A model generated the notes under the pieces. It saw only the letters and a list, made by a program, of their open reading frames with translations. It was not told the origin of the DNA and did not search any database. From Oxalobacter formigenes (GTDB lineage: Bacteria > Pseudomonadota > Gammaproteobacteria > Burkholderiales > Burkholderiaceae_D), in the NCBI RefSeq assembly GCF_027158485.1, contig NZ_JAMKYJ010000001.1: a DNA stretch of 64,000 nucleotides, one strand, 5' to 3'. Positions 8,310 to 15,593 of the stretch are shown here, in pieces. Within the stretch, counting starts at the first letter, position 1. Every line of letters starts with the position of its first letter. The position numbers and the translations under genes are program-made.

Positions 8310-8807
8310 CTACGGACACGTTTATGGTGACTTCGATCGCGTTGACATCATCGATTGTTTCACATATATCCAACCTGTTTTCAAGTGCCTGTCTCTGCCT
8401 GATGACGACACCCGACAGAACAGAATAAGCCCCGTGTTTTTGCATGACACGATTGACCAGATCAGCCAGCGATATCCCTCGCGCACTTGCCAGAGCCGAT
8501 AACAAAGTTGCATCCGATTTTTTACCGGTTTCTACAAAACCTTTGCGTCACTGATCTGCTGGTCGAAAGTCATCATTTCCGTGTCCGTATAGGTTTTGAC
8601 AGCATCTTTCAAAATGCCGTCACATGCGCCGTTGATTTCGGCCAGTTTCGCGGCTTTCGCATCTTCTAGCGTCTGTTCCGGAAACGTGACGACTTCGTAA
8701 TAGCTACCTATCTCTTCAATCCTGAACATGTTGACATTGCACCAGATCGCCGTATTTCGATAGTCATCCCAGTCGTGTACTGGTTTATGGATTTATTTTC
8801 CGATCAT
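8299..8807 (-). pseudogene. Broken tail-fibre-associated gene (assembly/chaperone-like)
   Basis: The ATG at 8807 overlaps the tail-fibre stop codon (ATGA), which is normal for a downstream assembly gene. The frame then hits TAA at codon 5 but continues as HDWDDYRNTAIWCNVNMFR, then EEIGSYYEVVTFPEQTLEDA and KAAKLAEINGACDGILKDA, typical of phage tail accessory proteins. A second lesion is a one-base deficit at a run of four A's (8536-8539): restoring a base joins ISDAKV to FVETGKKSDATLLSALASAR and ISLADLVNRVMQKHGAYS without interruption. The reconstructed protein would have about 169 residues. Two lesions favour true decay rather than a sequencing error. Confidence 0.75.
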
Positions 8808-10258
8808 AATTGGGCTCCTTGTCCACATGCGTACCAACGTGAGTACGTATACACGTCCACTTGTGGAGTTAGAGCAGATGTCGCAGTTAAATTGTAAAAA
8901 GACACGGCCGCGCTGCTCGGATATCCGCCGTTTACTGTAGACCCCGTATTTTTCAAAATACAGTATTTATCGTCAGAAAATGGCAATAAAAAGGTGAGCG
9001 TTATAATGCCCGTTTGCGCAACAAGCATACCTCCCTGCTCCAGCCACCCATCCGACCATTTCCGGTACCAGTTCATGCCATCGTTATAAGTTTCCGTGAT
9101 GTATTTGACGGCTTTGCCATTTACAGATTTATCAAGTTTGTTTGCTGACAGATCAGCAACATCATTCGCCAATTCCGTAATATCAATCAGGCTGGGATTC
9201 GTCGCTGCATCGAAGGCCTTGATACAGGGCAACAAGGTTAATGCAGGGGGCTGGACGGTATTGGAAGCACCATAAATATGATTGGATCTAGAGGCATCAA
9301 ATCCCGTTATAAATTGAATTGCAGAAGTGCCAGTATAACCGACCTGATTATGATCTTGACCATCACCAACAAAAGCACCTGTCACATTATTTGCATGTAA
9401 TCTAATTGTTGCGCCAGCAGTAATATTCGGCAACCCCGCCTCAATCTTCAGCCCCGGCGTAGAACTCCCCTGAGCGAACCGGTCAATCAGGTCCGGCAGG
9501 TTGAACGTGGTGGATTCATCACCTTCTCCAAATGCCGTCCCTATCGCTGCAAAGAGTTCCGGGTATGTCGTACGTCCCACTGCCACCCCATCCGCCTTGA
9601 GGTATCCTGCAGGCGGAATCGCTGAGGCAAAGTATTCAATGGTTCCAACCGGAACCCCGCTTGACGGGCTGATGCCTTTGGCCGGATTCTGCAGGATCCA
9701 TTTGTCCAGCGCTTCGTCGTATTGCATTTCCAGCCAGTGTCCCGCTCCGGCAATATCCCCGATCGCCAGCGGCAGGTTATTGCCTTTGACGATGGCTTTT
9801 GCGCCTGTTTCATCGGCATTGAAGGTCGGGATAACCGTGACATTGATGTCTTTTGCCCGGACATGCACGGGCAGGCCATGCTTCAGTTCTTTCACTTTTG
9901 GCGTAAAGCGCGCAATCAATGCGTCAGGTAATCCGTCTGCGTCAGCAATCAAAAGGGACGAGACACTGCTGATGGCGGTTTCGATTTGTCGGGAAAGCGC
10001 ACCGATATCACCATTGTCAAAGATATCTTCTCCGGTCTTTTCCGCCGCAAAACGCGCAACGGCGGCGGCAATGGACGATCCCTGTCGGATGGCCTTGTTG
10101 ATCTCGGAGGATCTTGCCATTCCTTTTTTGAAGCCTTCTTTCAGAAAGCCTGATTTTTCATATTCCAGCTGGTCTACTACGTTGGCTCCTTCTCCTGTCG
10201 CGAAGGGTTTGAAGTCGTTTCGGACCTGAATTGAATTTTCTCTTGCCTGTGCTTCCAC
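8804..10258 (-). CDS. Orphan phage tail-fibre protein with tail-collar domain (cassette A)
   Basis: 484 residues. The N-terminal 130 residues (FKPFATGEGANVVDQLEYEK onward) are shared with the gene at 40532-41965. A phage tail-collar domain begins near residue 204 (PVGTIEYFASAIPPAGYLKA, TFNLPDLIDRFAQGS). The distal tip carries WYRKWSDGWLEQGG (about 396) and ends RWYACGQGAQL; both motifs are repeated in the other two copies of the window. The start is GTG at 10258 with AAAGAG upstream. No head, baseplate or lysis genes accompany it, so it is an orphan receptor-binding module. A promoter and a leader hairpin resembling those of the other copies lie upstream. Confidence 0.85.
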   Translation of the reverse strand: MEAQARENSIQVRNDFKPFATGEGANVVDQLEYEKSGFLKEGFKKGMARSSEINKAIRQGSSIAAAVARFAAEKTGEDIFDNGDIGALSRQIETAISSVSSLLIADADGLPDALIARFTPKVKELKHGLPVHVRAKDINVTVIPTFNADETGAKAIVKGNNLPLAIGDIAGAGHWLEMQYDEALDKWILQNPAKGISPSSGVPVGTIEYFASAIPPAGYLKADGVAVGRTTYPELFAAIGTAFGEGDESTTFNLPDLIDRFAQGSSTPGLKIEAGLPNITAGATIRLHANNVTGAFVGDGQDHNQVGYTGTSAIQFITGFDASRSNHIYGASNTVQPPALTLLPCIKAFDAATNPSLIDITELANDVADLSANKLDKSVNGKAVKYITETYNDGMNWYRKWSDGWLEQGGMLVAQTGIITLTFLLPFSDDKYCILKNTGSTVNGGYPSSAAVSFYNLTATSALTPQVDVYTYSRWYACGQGAQL

Positions 10259-10269
10259 AATACTCTTTC

Positions 10270-10301
10270 AAAAAATAGACACCGTCTCCGGTAGCGGGTC
10301 T
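10270..10301 (-). promoter_or_regulatory. Terminator-like leader hairpin before tail-fibre A
   Basis: On the minus strand AGACCCG and CGGTGTCT pair with one bulged T, followed by ATTTTTTG, and the tail-fibre start is only 11 bases farther. The same arrangement (AGACC...GGTCT then Ts) precedes the other two tail-fibre genes. Confidence 0.6.
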
Positions 10302-10334
10302 GATTGAACAATAAAGCCCAATTGGGAAGCGCGA

Positions 10335-10364
10335 ATAGTACGTCAGGATTTTTCTTCGGTCAGC
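10335..10364 (-). promoter_or_regulatory. Shared tail-fibre promoter, copy A
   Basis: On the minus strand GCTGACCGAA holds a -35-like CTGACC; after exactly 17 bases comes TACTAT as -10. Copies with the same ten-base -35 block and the same 17-base spacer lie at 42052, 46751 and 60933. Confidence 0.7.
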
Positions 10365-10907
10365 TTGCATGACATGAATATGACGTTTGTTACAACATTT
10401 TCTGCAGGCACCCTCAGTCTTTTACAACAGAGAGAGGCACGAATGCGCTTTTTGATGAAATGTCATGTACTACAGCGTTGTCATGGTATTTGAAAATAAA
10501 CAAGCAAAATATTTTCCATTTCTCCCGATTTTGCTTCGGGCAACTCACTCATTATTCGACCATTGTCATCCCTCATCCCGGCTATGTGCTTTTTATTTAT
10601 CCCCACATCCTGTGGAAAACCCGGTGTATAAAGATGAGCCAGCCAACAATTCAGGCGCGGCCGGTCATAATTGCCACTTTTTCAGGCAATCAGAATCCCG
10701 GCAATTATGACAAATGTAACAAAGTGTGAATATTTCATTCTGCGGAGTCTGACCGTCGTATGCTCTTGCCTGTTTTCTATAAGCAAAAAAATATTTCCAG
10801 AATTGTCAACAAAAAAATACCGATTCTGTCATAATTTCGCAACATAATTTCAGGCGCCATAAATAGCAGGCTTTAACGTACCGAACGCATCGACTTCAAC
10901 CTTCATC
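10365..10907. other. Intergenic region between tail-fibre A and eptA
   Basis: No gene is supported. A pair of DnaA-box-like 9-mers (TTATCCCCA and, inverted, TGTGGAAAA) lies near 10599-10622. The promoter of eptA should be in the right half. Confidence 0.4.
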
Positions 10908-12557
10908 ATGAGACGACTCTCTTTCAGTTCATTCCCTTATAAATTCCACATTAAAAGTCACTGGTTAATCCTGTTCTCGGCACTTTACATGACCAGTATC
11001 CTGAATCTGAGTCTCTGGCGTTATCTGCTCGTCCATCTGGAGGTGACTGGCATCAAAATGTTCTTTTTCGGAATCAGCCTTCCGGTCTTTGTCTTCGCTG
11101 CCTTATACCTTTTACTGAACATCTTCTGCCTGCCGTATCTGACGAAACCATTGCTGACAGGCCTGTTGCTCATATCTTCCGCCACCAATTACTTCATGTT
11201 CAATCTGGGTGTTTTCATCGATTCCGACATGATCCGTAACGCCTTTGAAACCACAACCCGCGAAGCGATGGACCTGATGTCGCTCTCCGCCATAACATGG
11301 ATATTCATTACCGGAATCATTCCTGCCGCGCTTCTGGTATTCACGAAAATCGAATACAAGAGTTTCTGGAAAGAATTGCGTTTCCGTCTTTTCGCCATAG
11401 TCGGTTCCATCGTCACTATCGGCGGCATTGCAGCCCTGTTTTTCAAGGAATACGCCGCTTTCGGCCGTAACCACCATGAAATGCCACGTCTGATCAATCC
11501 CACCAACTACATCTATGCAACCGTCCGGTATTACCATCACAAATCGCTGGTCAACCGCCAGTTCGCACGGCTCGATGAAAAGGCAAAGCTGATGCCTTAC
11601 GAAGACGCCGCTCCGACCGTTTTCATTCTGGTCGTCGGGGAAACGGCCCGGTCGATGAACTTCTCATTGAATGGATATCCGCGTGAGACCAATCCGATGC
11701 TGGCGAAAGAAGATGTGATTTCTTTCAAGGATGTCTATTCCTGTGGAACGGCGACAGCCATTTCCGTTCCATGCATGTTCTCGAACATGGGGCGTGAGAA
11801 ATTCAATGCCGACGATGCGGCTTATTCGGAAAATCTGGTCGATCTGATGCAGCAGTCGGGTTTTCAGGTTTTGTGGAAAGACAATGATGACGGATGCAAG
11901 GGCGTTTGCAACCGGGTTCCCAACGAAGAGATGGTCAAGAAAAATGACATCCGATACTGTGACGGAAAAAGCTGTTTCGATGAAGTCCTGCTGGAAGACC
12001 TCGATGAATATCTGGGCAATGTCACCAAAGACGCTTTCATCATCCTGCATACCATGGGCAGTCACGGACCGACTTATTACAAGCGATATCCGGCGACATT
12101 CAAAAAGTTCACGCCGACCTGCGATACGGCAGACATTCAGAAATGTACCCGTGAAGAGGTCGTGAACACATACGACAATACGATTCTCTATACGGACTAT
12201 GTCGTTGCCAACGCCATCAATATCCTGAAACGTTTCCCGCATCTGGAGTCCGGCCTGATGTATATATCCGATCATGGCGAATCACTGGGGGAAAACAATA
12301 TTTACCTGCATGGACTTCCGTATTCCATCGCTCCTTTAGAGCAGAAAAAAGTCCCGATGGTCCTCTGGATGTCCGAAAACATGAAGAAATTCGACCATCT
12401 CGATTACAGCTGTATCGCGAAAGAAGCGGAAAAGAACACTTATTCGCACGACAATCTTTTCCACACCCTTTTGGCGCTGATGGAAGTGAAATCATCAACC
12501 TACGACAAATCGAAAGACATGTTTGAAAACTGCCGGCTGAAACCGCTGCCGCACTGA
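10908..12557 (+). CDS. eptA: Lipid A phosphoethanolamine transferase (EptA/MCR family)
   Basis: An inner membrane enzyme that transfers phosphoethanolamine from phosphatidylethanolamine to lipid A. Five N-terminal membrane helices (residues about 18-165) precede a periplasmic sulfatase-fold domain. The catalytic threonine lies in VVGETARSMNFSLNGYPRET (Thr246), with zinc ligands in HTMGSHGPTYY and SDHGESLGENNIYLHG. Paired cysteines (YSCGTATAISVPC, DDGCKGVCNR, CDGKSC) match the disulfides of the family. 549 residues, full length. The binding site before this ATG is weak. Enzymes of this family lower polymyxin binding; here it looks like a resident chromosomal copy with no mobile element next to it. 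Confidence 0.92.
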   Translation: MRRLSFSSFPYKFHIKSHWLILFSALYMTSILNLSLWRYLLVHLEVTGIKMFFFGISLPVFVFAALYLLLNIFCLPYLTKPLLTGLLLISSATNYFMFNLGVFIDSDMIRNAFETTTREAMDLMSLSAITWIFITGIIPAALLVFTKIEYKSFWKELRFRLFAIVGSIVTIGGIAALFFKEYAAFGRNHHEMPRLINPTNYIYATVRYYHHKSLVNRQFARLDEKAKLMPYEDAAPTVFILVVGETARSMNFSLNGYPRETNPMLAKEDVISFKDVYSCGTATAISVPCMFSNMGREKFNADDAAYSENLVDLMQQSGFQVLWKDNDDGCKGVCNRVPNEEMVKKNDIRYCDGKSCFDEVLLEDLDEYLGNVTKDAFIILHTMGSHGPTYYKRYPATFKKFTPTCDTADIQKCTREEVVNTYDNTILYTDYVVANAINILKRFPHLESGLMYISDHGESLGENNIYLHGLPYSIAPLEQKKVPMVLWMSENMKKFDHLDYSCIAKEAEKNTYSHDNLFHTLLALMEVKSSTYDKSKDMFENCRLKPLPH

Positions 12558-12582
12558 TTCTGAACTGATCTTGTTTTTTACG

Positions 12583-12613
12583 AAGGACTATCCCGCGCGA
12601 TAGTCCTTTTTTT
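12583..12613 (+). terminator. Terminator of eptA
   Basis: AAGGACTATC / GATAGTCCTT with a six-base loop and seven Ts. Confidence 0.93.
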
Positions 12614-12796
12614 ATAAACCTTTCAGGAAAAGGCAACTTTTTCTTTTCCGCCAACGTCAAAACATGCTGAGACATTCAGAAAACAGAATATGAAGAGCTC
12701 AAGTTTACAGGGCAAAAAAACAGTGGTCTAATAAGCTTCATCCCCAACCGCACACAGCCTTTAAGGCTACGAACCTATCTTTCAAGGAGATTTCTC

Positions 12797-13354
12797 ATGA
12801 ATGAGACGATCAACTCCATGCTGACCCGCAGAAGCATCCGATCGTACAAAACCACCCAGATTGCTGAACGCGACCTCAACTGGATTCTGGAAGCCGCCAT
12901 TTATGCCGCGACCTCGCGAAACCTGCAATCCTGGGATTTCACGGTCATCCAGAATAATGACATGCTGAAAAAGCTTTCGAAAGCCGCTGCTGACACACTT
13001 CGCAAGATGGGGGATGCCCGTAGTCTGGAAAAAGCGAACGACCCGGATTTTTCCCCTTTCTACCATGCCCCGACCGTTATCATCGTTTCCGGAAACGATA
13101 ATCGCAATGCCCGTATCGATTGCGCCAACGCCACACAGAACATGTGCGTTGCCGCCAACGCACTGGGACTTGGCTCCTGTTATCTGGCCAGCTTCACGCA
13201 AGCGTTCGACGATCCTGCTGTTGCCGCGACACTTATGAAAGAGCTCGGCATTCCCGATGGCTACAAACCCCAATTTGCCGTTTCATTGGGATATGCGAAC
13301 GAAAAACCGGCCACCCCTGAACGTCGGCGCGACGTCATTCACTTCGTGAAATAA
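12797..13354 (+). CDS. Nitroreductase-family FMN oxidoreductase
   Basis: A 185-residue flavin oxidoreductase. The FMN-binding signature of the family is at the N-terminus (MLTRRSIRSYKTTQIAERDL, then AAIYAATSRNLQSWDF). A dimer core (NMCVAANALGLGSCYLASF) and a C-terminal segment with a conserved glycine (VSLGYANEKP) follow. Enzymes of this type use NAD(P)H to reduce quinones, nitro compounds or enoates; the natural substrate is unknown. AAGGAG precedes the start. A second nitroreductase-fold gene follows after ten bases, so both are probably cotranscribed. Confidence 0.88.
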   Translation: MNETINSMLTRRSIRSYKTTQIAERDLNWILEAAIYAATSRNLQSWDFTVIQNNDMLKKLSKAAADTLRKMGDARSLEKANDPDFSPFYHAPTVIIVSGNDNRNARIDCANATQNMCVAANALGLGSCYLASFTQAFDDPAVAATLMKELGIPDGYKPQFAVSLGYANEKPATPERRRDVIHFVK

Positions 13355-13364
13355 GGAGAGAGCC

Positions 13365-13982
13365 ATGTTCGACAACCGTAAACGCATCATAAGTGCATTG
13401 GCCGCCATGACACTCATCAGTGCGCCTGCATGGGCAGACGTTATCCTGCCAGCCCCTAAAACATCCGCAGGCATGGGGGTTTTCGCTGCATTGAACAGCC
13501 GCCATTCTGCCAAAGCCGGTGAATTTCCCCTGAAAGACATCTCCAAACAGGAACTGTCCAACCTGTTATGGGCAGCATCGGGGAAAAACCGTTTCGGCAA
13601 AGGCTGGACTGTCCCGTTTGCCATGGGAAAAGCGCCGTACAATACCATTTATGTACTCGACAACAGCGGTGTATTCAAATACAACTGGAAAGATAACAGG
13701 CTGATTGAAATCTCGAAACAGGATGTCAGGGAAAAAGCCGGGCCGCAACCGATCGTCGGGCTCTCGCCCGTTGTCCTCGTCTTTGTGGCAGACAGCGGCA
13801 CAAAACCGGATGTCGCCTGGATCGCTTCAGGTGCCATGACACAAAATATCTATCTGGCTGCTGAATCTCTGGCGATAGAAGGTCGTTACGTCATTTCAAT
13901 TGACGAGGCCCAATTGCGTCAGGCACTGAAACTCAAGCCGGACGAAAAGCCCCTGAACCTGATGTTGATCGGAAAAAAATAA
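13365..13982 (+). CDS. Exported nitroreductase-fold protein (SagB/ThcOx-like)
   Basis: A 205-residue protein with a signal peptide (ALAAMTLISAPAWA). The mature part is a compact nitroreductase fold of the SagB type: LNSRHSAKAGEFPLKDISKQ, then LSNLLWAASGKNR, and IASGAMTQNIYLAAESLAIE. In this branch the flavin domain is short and occurs with or without partner proteins. Export to the periplasm is unusual for an FMN enzyme and would need cofactor delivery or Tat-independent loading; the leader lacks a twin-arginine motif. Cotranscribed with the cytoplasmic nitroreductase upstream and followed by a terminator. Confidence 0.8.
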   Translation: MFDNRKRIISALAAMTLISAPAWADVILPAPKTSAGMGVFAALNSRHSAKAGEFPLKDISKQELSNLLWAASGKNRFGKGWTVPFAMGKAPYNTIYVLDNSGVFKYNWKDNRLIEISKQDVREKAGPQPIVGLSPVVLVFVADSGTKPDVAWIASGAMTQNIYLAAESLAIEGRYVISIDEAQLRQALKLKPDEKPLNLMLIGKK

Positions 13983-13999
13983 CCACTCCATCATTCATG

Positions 14000-14030
14000 A
14001 AAGAGTTTTCAGACTGAAAGCTCTTTTTTT
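14000..14030 (+). terminator. Terminator of the nitroreductase operon
   Basis: A 13-bp stem with one mismatch (AAAGAGTTTTCAG / CTGAAAGCTCTTT), followed by Ts. Confidence 0.88.
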
Positions 14031-14307
14031 ATTTCCCCCGGATTCTGATAGTTGATCATGACCAAACGCTTATTCATTAATACTGCCTGTCCCGCAAATT
14101 CCTGAACTTAAAAACATGAGGGCTGTCACATTGTCGCAAGAGCATGTGGGCGCGTTGTCCTGACATGTCTTTCAGGAAAATTGAAACAAATTTGATAAAT
14201 CGAAGCACTTCCCGTTCTCGCAATGTTACATTTTCACCTGTGAGAAGAAGTGCCCCATTCTGTCCAGTCCCTGTTTTCGGCTGGCAAAATCATCCCTGGA
14301 GAATAAT

Positions 14308-15063
14308 ATGAAGCGTTATCTCTTATCTTTATTGGTAGCTCCGCTTGTTCTGGTCGGTTGCGCGCAAATGCCCGACTCCAATCCACCCGTTTCGCAAGCG
14401 GTCAATTCCCTTGATGCATTTCACTGGCAACTGACCGATGCAACCAATCATCGTGGCCAGCGCCTTGACTATCTGTTCGTCCAGCCATCCAAACCGGTAC
14501 AGGTCGACTTCAAGGTCAACCGCTTTACTATTTCGAACACGTGTAACGTCATGTCCGGCAATTACCTTCTGAACGAAAACATGGTGACGTTTTCCGATAT
14601 GGTATCGACCCGGATGCTTTGTGCACCACAGCTGAATACACTGGAACAGCAGGTCGCTGCCCAGTTCCAGAAAAAAGCCAACATAGACATCTACCTCTCT
14701 GCCGCCCCGGTCATGAAACTGCGCTTTACTGACGGCAACACCCTGACCTTTACCGGCCGTCCTACAGCCGAAGTCCGTTACGGTGGCACCGGCGAAACCA
14801 TATTCATGGAAGTCGCTTCATCGACGGTGGCATGCGCCCTTCCGGGAATGCCATTGAAACAGTGCCTGCAGGTGCGTGACGTCTATTACGACAATAACGG
14901 CGTCATCAACGGCACCAGCACATGGCGTCCTTTCTATCCAAACATTGAAGGTTACAGACACGATGGCATGGGTCACATCCTGCGCCTGAAACGTTATAAC
15001 GTAACCAACCCGGCCGTCAATGCACCGAATCAGGCCTATGTCATGGATATGGTTGTTCAGTAA
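14308..15063 (+). CDS. META/DUF4377-domain lipoprotein (HslJ-like)
   Basis: A 251-residue lipoprotein: the leader ends in LVLVGC, a good lipobox with Cys18. Residues about 35-155 form a META domain (FHWQLTDATNHRGQ, NTCNVMSGNYLL, then TRMLCAP), the fold of the heat-shock protein HslJ. Residues 160-251 fit DUF4377 (CLQVRDVYYDNNG, GYRHDGMGHILRLKRY). META domains are linked to envelope stress and novobiocin tolerance in Escherichia coli, but the mechanism is not known. Single gene with its own terminator. A weakly purine-rich binding site (GGAGAATA) precedes the ATG. Confidence 0.85.
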   Translation: MKRYLLSLLVAPLVLVGCAQMPDSNPPVSQAVNSLDAFHWQLTDATNHRGQRLDYLFVQPSKPVQVDFKVNRFTISNTCNVMSGNYLLNENMVTFSDMVSTRMLCAPQLNTLEQQVAAQFQKKANIDIYLSAAPVMKLRFTDGNTLTFTGRPTAEVRYGGTGETIFMEVASSTVACALPGMPLKQCLQVRDVYYDNNGVINGTSTWRPFYPNIEGYRHDGMGHILRLKRYNVTNPAVNAPNQAYVMDMVVQ

Positions 15064-15090
15064 CGTTTGTCCACCATCTGCTGCCGTTCA

Positions 15091-15127
15091 GGAAATCCCG
15101 ATGGACACAAGACTGTCGGGATTTTCC
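15091..15127 (+). terminator. Terminator of the META lipoprotein gene
   Basis: GGAAATCCCGA / TCGGGATTTTCC with a 14-base loop; the U tract is the TTTT inside the 3' arm. Confidence 0.7.
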
Positions 15128-15190
15128 AAATTCCTCTCCCGCGCAGAAAACCGGCACAAAAAAGCCATTCAATTTCGCCTGCGGCAATCG

Positions 15191-15514
15191 TCACCTTGCT
15201 TTCATCGGCACAACATGCACCTTCACCTTCACACAACTGATCGAGCCGATAGAGTTGCCTTCATACATGATTCCCTGCGGGATTTTTCGTGTCACCGGCA
15301 AATCCGGCATCAGGACATAGCACACCACGTCGTCCGACGGATCGTACATCTTGTAAATCCCGGCATTCGGGACACCTGCATCGAACTTGCCCAGAAACTT
15401 CATCTTCAACGCCCCGCCCTGAGCCACTGTTTTGCCGGCAGCCGGGTCGGCGAACCCCGGCGACAGGAACAAACCGGCGAATGCCGCCAGCAAAACGCAA
15501 ACCGTTTTTTTCAT
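15191..15514 (-). CDS. Small exported protein with a Cys pair, CreA-like
   Basis: A 107-residue protein with a signal peptide (CVLLAAFAGLFLSPGFA). The mature part has two cysteines in DDVVCYVLMPD and SIGSISCVKVKV, spaced as in the periplasmic CreA family (VxCYV ... AISC), and likely joined by a disulfide. It is shorter than CreA, and the match rests on this motif only. GGAAGG precedes the start by nine bases. It is convergent with the META lipoprotein gene and downstream of the adhesin. Confidence 0.6.
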   Translation of the reverse strand: MKKTVCVLLAAFAGLFLSPGFADPAAGKTVAQGGALKMKFLGKFDAGVPNAGIYKMYDPSDDVVCYVLMPDLPVTRKIPQGIMYEGNSIGSISCVKVKVHVVPMKAR

Positions 15515-15543
15515 TACACATACCTTCCCGCTTCAATGCAAAA

Positions 15544-15567
15544 GGGCCGGCAGTCGCCTGCCAGCCC
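15544..15567 (-). terminator. Terminator of the trimeric adhesin gene
   Basis: On the minus strand GGGCTGGCAG / CTGCCGGCCC (10 bp, one G-T pair) with a GCGA loop, then TTTTGC. Confidence 0.8.
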
Positions 15568-15593
15568 CTGATGTGCACACTCCTGTTCACCAC

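Noticed and set aside
8804..10258. Diversity-generating retroelement variable gene
   Set aside because: The tips differ between copies, but no reverse transcriptase, template repeat or adenine-biased changes are seen; module exchange is simpler.
10599..10622. Two DnaA-box-like 9-mers as a replication or DnaA-controlled site
   Set aside because: Only two imperfect boxes, no AT-rich unwinding region or replication genes; chance occurrence is plausible.
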